Source: Legionella massiliensis (GTDB lineage: Bacteria > Pseudomonadota > Gammaproteobacteria > Legionellales > Legionellaceae). From it: DNA of 64,000 bases. The notes under the pieces are model-generated. The model was not told the DNA's origin, made no database searches, and saw only the letters and a list, made by a program, of their open reading frames with translations. The DNA lies in NCBI RefSeq assembly GCF_000756815.1, contig NZ_CCVW01000001.1, positions 982,001-1,046,000 of the forward strand, in the 5' to 3' direction. Below are positions 25,017-32,350 of this stretch, one piece after another. Each line of letters begins with the position of its first letter. Positions within the stretch are counted from its first letter, which is position 1. A program made the position numbers and the translations under genes.

Positions 25017-26084
25017 CTATTCCATCCTAGCGTAATCTGTATAACCCTTTTCAGCTCCCCCATAAATAGTAGCTGGATCTGCTGTGTTAAGTGGCAAACC
25101 ATTGGCAAAACGTTCAGGTAGATCAGGATTTGCAATAAATTTGTTCGCGAAGGAAATTGCATCAGCGCGGCCTTCATTAATTGCTGCCTCAGCTGTTTGT
25201 AGATCGTAGCCAGTATTAAGTACCAGCACCCCAGAGAATTGCTGCCTTATTTTCGCTGCTAAGGGTTTGGTTCCATTAAAAGATTGCACTGGTTCAACGA
25301 GATGCAACATACCCAGTCCTAACTTTTCCAACTGCTCAACCAGGTATAGATAAGTCGCTTCTGGATTGGAATCACTCATGCCATTGAAGGGGTTATTCGG
25401 TGATATACGCACAGAAACTCGTTTTGCTCCCCAAACATCAATAACTGCCTGTGTGAGCTCAAGTAAAAAACGTGCTCGATTAGCCGGGCTGCCACCGTAT
25501 TCATCGGTTCTTTGATTGGAGCCATCCTCCAGGAATTGCGCTGGCAAATAGCCATTGGCGCCATGAATTTCCACACCATCAAAGCCAGCTTCCTTCGCAA
25601 GTATTGCTGACGTCTTAAAATCAGTAACAATGCCTTTAATTTCCTGTAGCTCCAAAGCTCTGGGCTTCACAATATCCTTAAAGCCTGAAGGAGTATAGGA
25701 TTGTCCTGCAAAGGCAATAGCTGAAGGAGCAACTGGAAGCGCCCCATCGTGAAAGTCTGGATGTGAAACTCTGCCGACATGCCAAAGTTGTAAGTAAATT
25801 TGTCCTCCTCGAGCATGCACTTTTTGAGTGACCTTTTTCCAGCCAGCAACCTGTTCCTGGCTATGAATCCCTGGCGTAAAAGAGTATCCAACGCCCTGAG
25901 GACTGATCTGAGCTGCTTCAGAAAAAATAAGTCCTGCTGAAGCTCTTTGCCCATAGTATTCGGCCATCAAATCGGTGGGTATTTGTTGGGTAGCGCGTGC
26001 GCGAGTCATAGGAGCCATAAAAATTCGATTCTTAAAGGTCTGCTCTCCTTTACTAAGTGGTTCCTCAAGTATTAAGTTCTTCAT
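25017..26084 (-). CDS. nemA: Old Yellow Enzyme-family ene-reductase (NemA-like)
   Basis: 355 residues, full length. FMN-binding TIM barrel signatures include the N-terminal FKNRIFMAPMTRARA, LQLWHVGRVSHP, the active-site pair EIHGANGYLPAQFLEDGSN, and NQRTDEYGGSPANRARF. Such enzymes use NAD(P)H to reduce activated alkenes, nitro compounds and N-ethylmaleimide. The start has GAGGA upstream. It diverges from a MarR regulator across a 40-bp palindrome, so it is likely induced by electrophiles through that regulator. Confidence 0.92.
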   Translation of the reverse strand: MKNLILEEPLSKGEQTFKNRIFMAPMTRARATQQIPTDLMAEYYGQRASAGLIFSEAAQISPQGVGYSFTPGIHSQEQVAGWKKVTQKVHARGGQIYLQLWHVGRVSHPDFHDGALPVAPSAIAFAGQSYTPSGFKDIVKPRALELQEIKGIVTDFKTSAILAKEAGFDGVEIHGANGYLPAQFLEDGSNQRTDEYGGSPANRARFLLELTQAVIDVWGAKRVSVRISPNNPFNGMSDSNPEATYLYLVEQLEKLGLGMLHLVEPVQSFNGTKPLAAKIRQQFSGVLVLNTGYDLQTAEAAINEGRADAISFANKFIANPDLPERFANGLPLNTADPATIYGGAEKGYTDYARME

Positions 26085-26142
26085 GGTAGATTTCCTCGTT
26101 TTATCTTAATTGCGAATTTCAGGGGACTACCCTAAAATTATA

Positions 26143-26182
26143 TTTGCCGACCAACTAATTTTAAATATAGTTGGTCGGCAAA
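26143..26182. promoter_or_regulatory. 40-bp perfect palindromic operator between nemA and marR
   Basis: Arms TTTGCCGACCAACTA (26143-26157) and TAGTTGGTCGGCAAA (26168-26182) are exact complements around a 10-base AT spacer. It is centred between the divergent genes, about 58 bp from nemA and 35 bp from the regulator start. This is the expected position for a shared operator. Confidence 0.75.
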
Positions 26183-26217
26183 GTATTTGTCAAGCCTTGG
26201 GCTATAAGGAGTTTTAA

Positions 26218-26772
26218 ATGGTTAATATGAAAGGAAAAAGTGAGAAAGAAGACTTTCCCTGCAAAGATGAGGATGTTTTGCGTTTTCCAAATGCAGTCAA
26301 AGGGAATGAACTTAGTTATCTGATTTTCCTCCTTGCAAGGACACATCGGGGGATGGCAAGCGAACTCTTGCGGCCTCTTAATCTTTATCCAGGACAAGAA
26401 CTCTTACTCATGCAGCTCTGGGATCGCAATGGCCAAAGCCAGATAGAGCTCATTTGCCGTCTAGGTTTAGACGCATCAACAGTCACCAAAATGGTGCAAC
26501 GATTAGAAGCCCAAGGGCATATCACCAGAACCGCTTCCTGCACTGATAAACGAGTCATGCAGGTCAATCTTACTGAAACAGGCGAGAAATTAAGGGCAGA
26601 GGTTGAGAAAATGTGGGCCTCGTTAAACTCTGCTGTCACTCAAGTGCTCGATGAGGATGAACAAGAGCAAATGAGTACTCTTTTAAAAAAAATCGTGATA
26701 GGTATGCAGGAGCAGAAGAATAGAACAAATGATTGTCTCTTAGATTGTGGTCAAACCAAGCCGCTCAAGTAA
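26218..26772 (+). CDS. MarR-family transcriptional regulator
   Basis: 184 residues, AAGGAG before the ATG. The winged helix contains NGQSQIELICRLGLDASTVTKMVQRLEAQGHITRTASCTDKRVMQVNLTETGE, the MarR recognition helix and wing. Two Cys residues lie near the N-terminus and in the wing, and CLLDCG is at the C-terminus; these could sense electrophiles but that is speculation. The divergent nemA gene and the intervening palindrome make this its probable repressor. Downstream is a LysE exporter transcribed the same way 62 bp later. Confidence 0.9.
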   Translation: MVNMKGKSEKEDFPCKDEDVLRFPNAVKGNELSYLIFLLARTHRGMASELLRPLNLYPGQELLLMQLWDRNGQSQIELICRLGLDASTVTKMVQRLEAQGHITRTASCTDKRVMQVNLTETGEKLRAEVEKMWASLNSAVTQVLDEDEQEQMSTLLKKIVIGMQEQKNRTNDCLLDCGQTKPLK

Positions 26773-26834
26773 ATTGGTATTTTGTGAGCTTGTGTTAGAA
26801 TCGTTTGCTGTCTGGATCTAGCTCTGGAGAATCA

Positions 26835-27461
26835 ATGTTTCCTGATACAACTCAATTAATTTTCTTTCTTAGCGCAACTATTCTTTTAAATTTGACTCCC
26901 GGCAGTGATGTTTTGTACGTCGCGAGCCAAAGCATGAATAGTTTTAAACATGGTGTGGTTGCCACAATTGGTATAGCTACAGGGATTGCTATTTATGCCC
27001 TTGCCTCGGCCTTAGGCTTGTCCAGTATCCTGCAGCAATCTCCCTTAGTTTTTAATCTAATAAAGCTAGTTGGTGCTTTTTATTTGTTTTATCTTGCATG
27101 GCAGGCATTTGGCGCAAAAAACAAAACAATTAGCCCGCATAAACAAGGGGTTTCTGTTTGGAAATCCTATAAAAATGGCGTGCTTACCAATGTATTGAAT
27201 CCTAAGGTAGGTATTTTCTTTTTAACCTTTTTACCGCAATTTGTAGATATTGAACGTGGGGCAGTATGGTTGCAATTGCTAACCCTGGGCTGCTGTTTTG
27301 TGATTTCAGGCACTGTGATTAATTTTCTCTATGTTTTCTTATTTGTCTATTTGAAGGATCGTATTTTTTCTAATGTCAGAGCTCAAAAAATGCTTAACAA
27401 ATTAACTGCTTTTATTTTTTGTGTCTTGGCGTTGAAGGTTTTAAGTGCCGAGCCTGCTTAA
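26835..27461 (+). CDS. LysE/RhtB-family amino-acid exporter
   Basis: 208 residues from the ATG with CTGGAGA upstream; an in-frame start ten codons earlier lacks a site. Six hydrophobic segments are visible. The family signature LTPGSDVLYVASQSMNSFKHGVVATIGIATG is at the N-terminus, and NVLNPKVGIFFLTFLPQF lies midway. Members export homoserine, threonine or other small neutral solutes; the substrate cannot be assigned. It may be in the same transcript as the marR gene. Confidence 0.88.
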   Translation: MFPDTTQLIFFLSATILLNLTPGSDVLYVASQSMNSFKHGVVATIGIATGIAIYALASALGLSSILQQSPLVFNLIKLVGAFYLFYLAWQAFGAKNKTISPHKQGVSVWKSYKNGVLTNVLNPKVGIFFLTFLPQFVDIERGAVWLQLLTLGCCFVISGTVINFLYVFLFVYLKDRIFSNVRAQKMLNKLTAFIFCVLALKVLSAEPA

Positions 27462-27499
27462 ATTTAAAAATTTGGATGTAATAACTAAAGGAGTGGTTT

Positions 27500-28369
27500 A
27501 TGAAAGTATCTTTGATCGGGCTTGGCAAAATGGGGACCGTTTTAGCACAACGATTATTGCAGGCTGATTTTGATTTAACTGTATTTAATCGCACAGCAGA
27601 AAAAATGCTCCCTTTAATTGAGGCGGGAGCAAAAGGGGCTAAGACCATTGAAGAGACGGTGAGGGATGCTGAGATTGTTATCACTTGTCTTCTTGATGAT
27701 CAGGCCGTTTTGGAGATAGCAAACAATTTTGCCCCCTTGATGCAGCCTCAAGCGATTCATGTCGGCACTTCAACGATAATGCCTGAAACATCCAAAAAAT
27801 TAACAGAACTGCATCAACTATATGGCAATACTTACCTTGCTGCTAACGTTTTGGGGGTACCCAAAGCTGCCGCTCGCGGAGAGCTCACCACCATCGTGGC
27901 TGGAGCAACTGAAGCCATTGAACAATGCAAGCCCCTATTTGCAGCCTATTCCATAAAAGTAATTCCTGTCGGTTCAGAGCCTTATCAAGCCAATGTTATG
28001 AAAATATGCATGAATTACTTTCTTGTAACCGCTATAGAAGCGATGAGTGAACTCTATACCTTCGCCGAGAAAAGCCAGCTTGATACCTCGATGCTCAACA
28101 CGATGTTTCATTCAATATTTGCCCATCCTGCCTTTCAGCTCTATGTTGATAAAATTAAAGAGCGCAGTTTTGATGATGTGAATTTTGATATGAAAGGGGG
28201 CCTTAAAGACATCAGTTTATTTCAACAAGCCTTTGCGCAAAAGGGCGTTGTGCCGGGTATCGCGAATGTGATTAAAGACAAGTTCATTATAGCTATGGCT
28301 CATCAGATGGAAAATAAGGACTGGAGCGCTATTGCCGAAATCACGCGCTTGCAGGCGAATCTTAAATGA
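27500..28369 (+). CDS. NAD(P)-dependent beta-hydroxyacid dehydrogenase (HIBADH/GLYR family)
   Basis: 289 residues. The Rossmann motif GLGKMGTVLAQRLLQ starts the protein and is followed by VFNRTAEKM, whose Arg suggests NADP preference. The HVGTSTIMPETSKKL and GVPKAAARGELTTIVAG elements and the catalytic Lys in VMKICMNYFLVTAIEAMSELY place it in the 3-hydroxyisobutyrate/glyoxylate-succinic semialdehyde reductase family. AAAGGAG lies before the ATG. It lies 38 bp after the exporter gene. Exact substrate unknown. Confidence 0.88.
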   Translation: MKVSLIGLGKMGTVLAQRLLQADFDLTVFNRTAEKMLPLIEAGAKGAKTIEETVRDAEIVITCLLDDQAVLEIANNFAPLMQPQAIHVGTSTIMPETSKKLTELHQLYGNTYLAANVLGVPKAAARGELTTIVAGATEAIEQCKPLFAAYSIKVIPVGSEPYQANVMKICMNYFLVTAIEAMSELYTFAEKSQLDTSMLNTMFHSIFAHPAFQLYVDKIKERSFDDVNFDMKGGLKDISLFQQAFAQKGVVPGIANVIKDKFIIAMAHQMENKDWSAIAEITRLQANLK

Positions 28370-28396
28370 AACCTTGATTACATAACTGACGTTAAG

Positions 28397-28804
28397 TTAC
28401 TGTGTTTCAACAAAGGTCTTAAAATTATTTAAGATGCTTTGCCATCCCTGTTGCTGCTGTTCAATTGGATAATGCGACTCAGCGTCAAAGGTTACACGAA
28501 CAGTTACAGAGTCCTCCGAAGCCTTGCTAAATTCGACCTCTACATTACGATCGCCTAAGGAATACTCAATTAACTGGTTTTCTACGATTTTTGTATAAGT
28601 TCCTGCGAAATCGAAACCCATGCTGCCATTCTTTGCTTCCATGCGTGAAGAAAAGCTACCGCCCACGCGTAAATCTACCTTGGCGGTAGTCGTATGCCAA
28701 TCGTCTGATGCAGCATTCCATTGTTTAATGTCCTCGGCTGTTGTATAGGCTCGCCACACTTTTTCTATGGGTGCCAGGATGGTGGCTTCAACACTAATTT
28801 TCAT
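28397..28804 (-). CDS. SRPBCC/AHSA1-family protein
   Basis: 135 residues. The N-terminal ISVEATILAPIEKVWRAYTTAEDIKQWNAASDDWHT pattern and the C-terminal GWQSILNNFKTFVE helix are those of the AHSA1 (Aha1-like) START-fold branch. These small proteins bind hydrophobic ligands; function is mostly unknown. The start codon overlaps the stop of the M20 peptidase gene by four bases (ATGA), so it is the last gene of a three-gene minus-strand operon. Confidence 0.88.
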   Translation of the reverse strand: MKISVEATILAPIEKVWRAYTTAEDIKQWNAASDDWHTTTAKVDLRVGGSFSSRMEAKNGSMGFDFAGTYTKIVENQLIEYSLGDRNVEVEFSKASEDSVTVRVTFDAESHYPIEQQQQGWQSILNNFKTFVETQ

Positions 28805-30126
28805 GAGTTTTCTTTCCTTTTTTCATTGATTAACCAATACATCACTAAGGCCGCACGTTGGGTTTGCATCCCTAGTGATTGAATATCCAAGGTTTCCTTA
28901 TCCGAATGAGCTCCAGTACCTATTGGTCCCAAGCCTGCTAATGAAGCAGACATCCTTGCCGCAATAAATGAAATGTCTCCTGCTCCTCTAACCCCTGGAT
29001 CGAGCGCTTTAACTTCTCCATAGCCCAAAGCAACACTTGCCTGACTGTATTTTTTTAGCAGAGTTAAATTCTCCGAAGCAGGTGGCATGGCAGGAATGCC
29101 AGCTTGAAAAGCGATAGTTGCTTTTGTGCCAGCTAAATGCGAGTTAACAATAGTAGACATTGCTCCCTTGGCCTTATCTTCCTGCTCTTTACTAAGAAAG
29201 CGCAAATCGCCTTTGGCTAAGGCCGATTTTGCAATGACATTTCCCTTACCAAAGGCCAGGCCATGGGCATTTTTCTCATCGTAATTCAGGTCGGTTCCCC
29301 CAAGTATAATTCCTGGATTAATCGATAAATAACGTTCTTGTGAAAGCTGTTTACGCACCGTATCAAGAATTCGCACTAACTCATAAATGGCGCCATAGCC
29401 AATTTCTGGTTGAAAGATTTGCGAAGAATGGGCTTCATTTCCTTCAGTTTTGATTTCCCAACTGCTAATGCCTCTGCGGGCAATGGTTGCTGTATCTTTG
29501 GTAAAGGCCCACTCGAAATCTAAGGCGATATCACTTTGTTCAGCCGCAGCAAATAAGGGTTTTCTGGAAATTGAGGTGGGTTTACCGGAATCTTCTTCAT
29601 CCCCAGTTAAGATCACGGTGATATTAGCATCAGCTAAGGCATCTATTGCCTGCAAGGCCTTTAGGGCATAGAGAATGACAAGATCTCCTCCCTTATCATC
29701 AATAATTCCGGGTCCAGATGCATAGTTTCCCTGCTGCTCGAACCTTTGGAAGGCTCCGTCTGCAGGGAAAACAGTATCAAGATGCCCAATAAGCAGTAGT
29801 CTTGTTCCCTTGCGCCCAGGGTGTTCGGCGATCAAGGTCCCAGCCCTGTGCATCTCAGCCGGCTCCTCTTGCCAACGCACCTTAAAACCGAGTGCTTCAA
29901 ACTGCGGGCGCAAAAGCTCTCCTACCTGATGAACCCCACTGAGATTAGATGTACCGCTATTTATATTGACTAATTTTTCTAATAAGGAAAGTTGCTCTTG
30001 TTGGTGGCTAGAAACAAAATGGCTAATCTGAGCTACATAGGGTTGCTCAGTTGCCTTCAATGTTGGGGAAAATAATAAGCTGGCTCCAAGGAAAAAGAGA
30101 GGTCTTAATTTTCTTTCTATCTGCAT
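28801..30126 (-). CDS. Exported M20-family metallopeptidase (glutamate carboxypeptidase-like)
   Basis: 441 residues from the ATG with GGAGTAG upstream; a longer frame overlaps the preceding gene and is less likely. The N-terminal signal peptide LRPLFFLGASLLFSPTLKA indicates export. Metal and catalytic motifs of M20A are present: GHLDTVFP, SGPGIIDDKGG, LTGDEEDSGKP, and the C-terminal GIGTGAHSDKET-like GPIGTGAHSDKE. The dimerisation domain is in the middle. Family enzymes remove C-terminal Glu or other residues from small substrates. It lies between a GNAT and an SRPBCC gene. Confidence 0.9.
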   Translation of the reverse strand: MQIERKLRPLFFLGASLLFSPTLKATEQPYVAQISHFVSSHQQEQLSLLEKLVNINSGTSNLSGVHQVGELLRPQFEALGFKVRWQEEPAEMHRAGTLIAEHPGRKGTRLLLIGHLDTVFPADGAFQRFEQQGNYASGPGIIDDKGGDLVILYALKALQAIDALADANITVILTGDEEDSGKPTSISRKPLFAAAEQSDIALDFEWAFTKDTATIARRGISSWEIKTEGNEAHSSQIFQPEIGYGAIYELVRILDTVRKQLSQERYLSINPGIILGGTDLNYDEKNAHGLAFGKGNVIAKSALAKGDLRFLSKEQEDKAKGAMSTIVNSHLAGTKATIAFQAGIPAMPPASENLTLLKKYSQASVALGYGEVKALDPGVRGAGDISFIAARMSASLAGLGPIGTGAHSDKETLDIQSLGMQTQRAALVMYWLINEKRKENS

Positions 30127-30137
30127 AGTTCTACTCC

Positions 30138-30650
30138 CTATTCTTGATTTGCTAACCAATCTTCAAAGGTTAGGGCAAAACGAAAATGATCCTGCCAAAT
30201 GCCATAGATTTTCAAATAGCGAGGAGAAAAGCCCTCTTTTAAAAAGCCATTTCTTGTTGCCAATTGGATAGATGAGGTATTGCCTGGTTGAATATTTGCT
30301 TCAATCCGATGTAAGTCTAAAGAAGTAAAGATCTCGCGAAGAACAAGCTTTAATGCCTGACTCATTAACCCTTTGCCAGCATAATCTATCGATGCGTAAT
30401 AGCCTAAATAGGCACTTTTAAAGACACCTCGCATAATACCGCTGATATTAAAGACCCCAATAATCTGTTGCTTGTCATTCCAGGCAAGATAATACTGCTC
30501 TGTCTCTAGTTTGCTTTTCTTTAAGTAGGTTTGGAATTCTTCAGAAGAGCAGGGAGCCGCTATAAAAGGAAAATGCAAATCGCGGCTAGTTTGCATTGTA
30601 GAAATAAATACATCCTCATCCGCAGCGGAAGGTTCACGAAGTCTAATCAT
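30138..30650 (-). CDS. GNAT N-acetyltransferase (RimJ/RimL-like)
   Basis: 170 residues. IIGVFNISGIMRGVFKSAYLGYYASIDYAGKGLMSQALKLVLREIF carries the acetyl-CoA-binding loop (the YAGKGLM stretch). The C-terminal strand has IEANIQPGNTSSIQLATRNGFLKEGF, typical of ribosomal-protein or alkylating acetyltransferases. The full domain is present. It is the first gene of the operon that continues with the M20 peptidase 11 bp downstream. Confidence 0.88.
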   Translation of the reverse strand: MIRLREPSAADEDVFISTMQTSRDLHFPFIAAPCSSEEFQTYLKKSKLETEQYYLAWNDKQQIIGVFNISGIMRGVFKSAYLGYYASIDYAGKGLMSQALKLVLREIFTSLDLHRIEANIQPGNTSSIQLATRNGFLKEGFSPRYLKIYGIWQDHFRFALTFEDWLANQE

Positions 30651-30843
30651 TTTTCAGCCAAGGTTTAAATTGTGAAACTTAGCTTAATGCGGTTATAAGA
30701 AATTTGAAACTGCTAGCATAGGAATATACCCAAGTAACATCAAGATGCATGTTTTCTGCCGCCCTGGGATATAGCTTTCAATACCTCAGATATCACTAAG
30801 TTCTATAATTACTAGTAAGGACAAATAGAAAGGAATGCTCAAA

Positions 30844-31230
30844 ATGGACCGATCGAAGTTTTTAGGCAAAGTGCTTGGCCTCTACCTTATCCTTATCAGC
30901 CTCGCCATGTTGATAAACATGACTCAGTTTGCAGCCTACATACAAATTTTAATAAGCAATGCGCCACTAATGTTGGTTACAGGCTGTTTTACCCTGATCC
31001 TCGGATTGCTTATTGTTGTAAGTCACAATATTTGGAAGTGGAATTGGCAGGTTGTGGTAACAATTATCGGTTGGCTCATTTTGTTGAAAGGTATAAGCAT
31101 AATTTTTTATCCAGCGGTTATTGATAAGTTAACAATCTTGTTTGTGCAAAACACAAAATTTGCCTACCTATCAGCTGGAATCGATTTAATTCTTGGTGTT
31201 TTGCTTAGTTATTTTGGATTTAAGCGTTAA
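30844..31230 (+). CDS. Small integral membrane protein, four helices
   Basis: 128 residues from the second ATG, which is about nine bases after AAAGGA; the ATG three codons earlier touches that site. Four hydrophobic segments occupy almost the whole length (for example LGLYLILISLAMLINM, MLVTGCFTLILGLLIVV). The final DLILGVLLSYFGF suggests a small inner-membrane protein. No family is recognised with certainty. A second small membrane protein gene follows 32 bp downstream. Confidence 0.7.
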   Translation: MDRSKFLGKVLGLYLILISLAMLINMTQFAAYIQILISNAPLMLVTGCFTLILGLLIVVSHNIWKWNWQVVVTIIGWLILLKGISIIFYPAVIDKLTILFVQNTKFAYLSAGIDLILGVLLSYFGFKR

Positions 31231-31262
31231 TTCCAAGCGCTCAAGAAGAGGAGGGAAAGCTA

Positions 31263-31457
31263 ATGAACAGGCTACCACTAATTGTTGCAGGTATCGTATT
31301 TAGCATAGTTGCTTTGATACATCTTTTACGTCTGATTTATAGCTGGACGATCGTTGTTGCAGGTTATGTTATTCCAATGTGGTTTAGCGCTCTTGGGCTG
31401 TTTGTAGCGACTTCTCTAGCACTCTGGATGTTTAGAGCTACAATTAAAAAACATTAA
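31263..31457 (+). CDS. Small membrane protein, two helices
   Basis: 64 residues, with GAGGAGGG before the ATG. Two hydrophobic segments: LIVAGIVFSIVALIHLLRLI and VIPMWFSALGLFVATSLALW. The IHLLRLI..VPMW-like pattern is seen in small uncharacterised proteobacterial membrane proteins. Likely co-transcribed with the preceding four-helix protein. Function unknown. Confidence 0.7.
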   Translation: MNRLPLIVAGIVFSIVALIHLLRLIYSWTIVVAGYVIPMWFSALGLFVATSLALWMFRATIKKH

Positions 31458-31481
31458 ATATGCATAATCGAGGAGCCTTAG

Positions 31482-32127
31482 ATGCTTGTGACAAATACAA
31501 GAGTGCTCATTCTTCTTATCTTGATTGCTGTTTTCATAGAAGCGAAGGCTTATACAAAAACAATCACCTTTTCGAATCTAAAATGGGAGGTTAACGATGG
31601 CTTTGGAGGAGCAGGTCGAAATCATTGGTCTAGTGACAATGCATGGGTTGATGAAAAGGGTTCTCTCCATCTTAAGATCTCTAAGATCAATGGTATTGCT
31701 CAGAAGTTCTACCACAACTTCCTTTGGTTTCGGACAATATTGGTTTTATCTCATTGGACGAGTTGATAATTTAGATCCTAATGTGGTTTTAGGATTATTT
31801 AATTATCCTTCAAATGGAATTGGACCTGATAAAACCAACGAAATTGATATTGAACTTTCCAAGTGGAGGAAGCGTGGAGCTGACGCCGCAAATGCCTCTT
31901 ATACCGTCTGGCCTGCAATATTAGAACCTAGCAGAACCGTATTAAGTTTTACAATGAGATTAAGTGGTCTTTATTCCACTTATGGTTTTGTATGGAATAA
32001 AACTAAAATTTTCTTTCAAAGCAGCTATGGTCATTATGATGATTACCGTTACCCGATTTTAACCTGGTTGTTTTCTCCACCAGATGCAATAAATTGTATT
32101 CCGCAAAGACCTCACTTCTCAATTTAG
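31482..32127 (+). pseudogene. Frameshifted family 16 glycoside hydrolase (beta-glucanase-like)
   Basis: A proper start (GAGGAG before ATG 31482) and signal peptide lead into VNDGFGGAGRNHWSSDNAWVDEKGSLHLKIS, a GH16-type opening. Near 31695-31715 the homologous reading moves to another frame. There it continues TTSFGFGQYWFYLIGRVDNLDPNVVLGLFNYP and the catalytic NEIDIELSKW (EIDIE). The end (LTWLFSPPDAINCIP) also looks scrambled compared with the usual closing strands. The gene would have encoded a secreted glucan-degrading enzyme; it now appears inactive unless the frameshift is a sequencing error. Confidence 0.75.
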
Positions 32128-32350
32128 GATGTAGTCTATGTAAGTTCTTTATAAAGACACTCCACCCGCATCCAGCCCGGTTATGCAATGGGGATTTGGA
32201 ATTAATGGACCTATTACCCAACACCTTTTTATCACTGCTTATTTTGCTAATCTCCGGCAAGCTTCGGCGTTTAGAAACTCACCAAATTAGGGCTATCGAT
32301 ATGGGGGCGTTAGCTTAAATCTATTGTTATAGAGTTTTGTATTGAACAAT

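Noticed and set aside
32003-32260. Minus-strand frame of 85 codons downstream of the GH16 pseudogene
   Set aside because: No recognisable protein; overlaps the pseudogene, and no ribosome site was seen.
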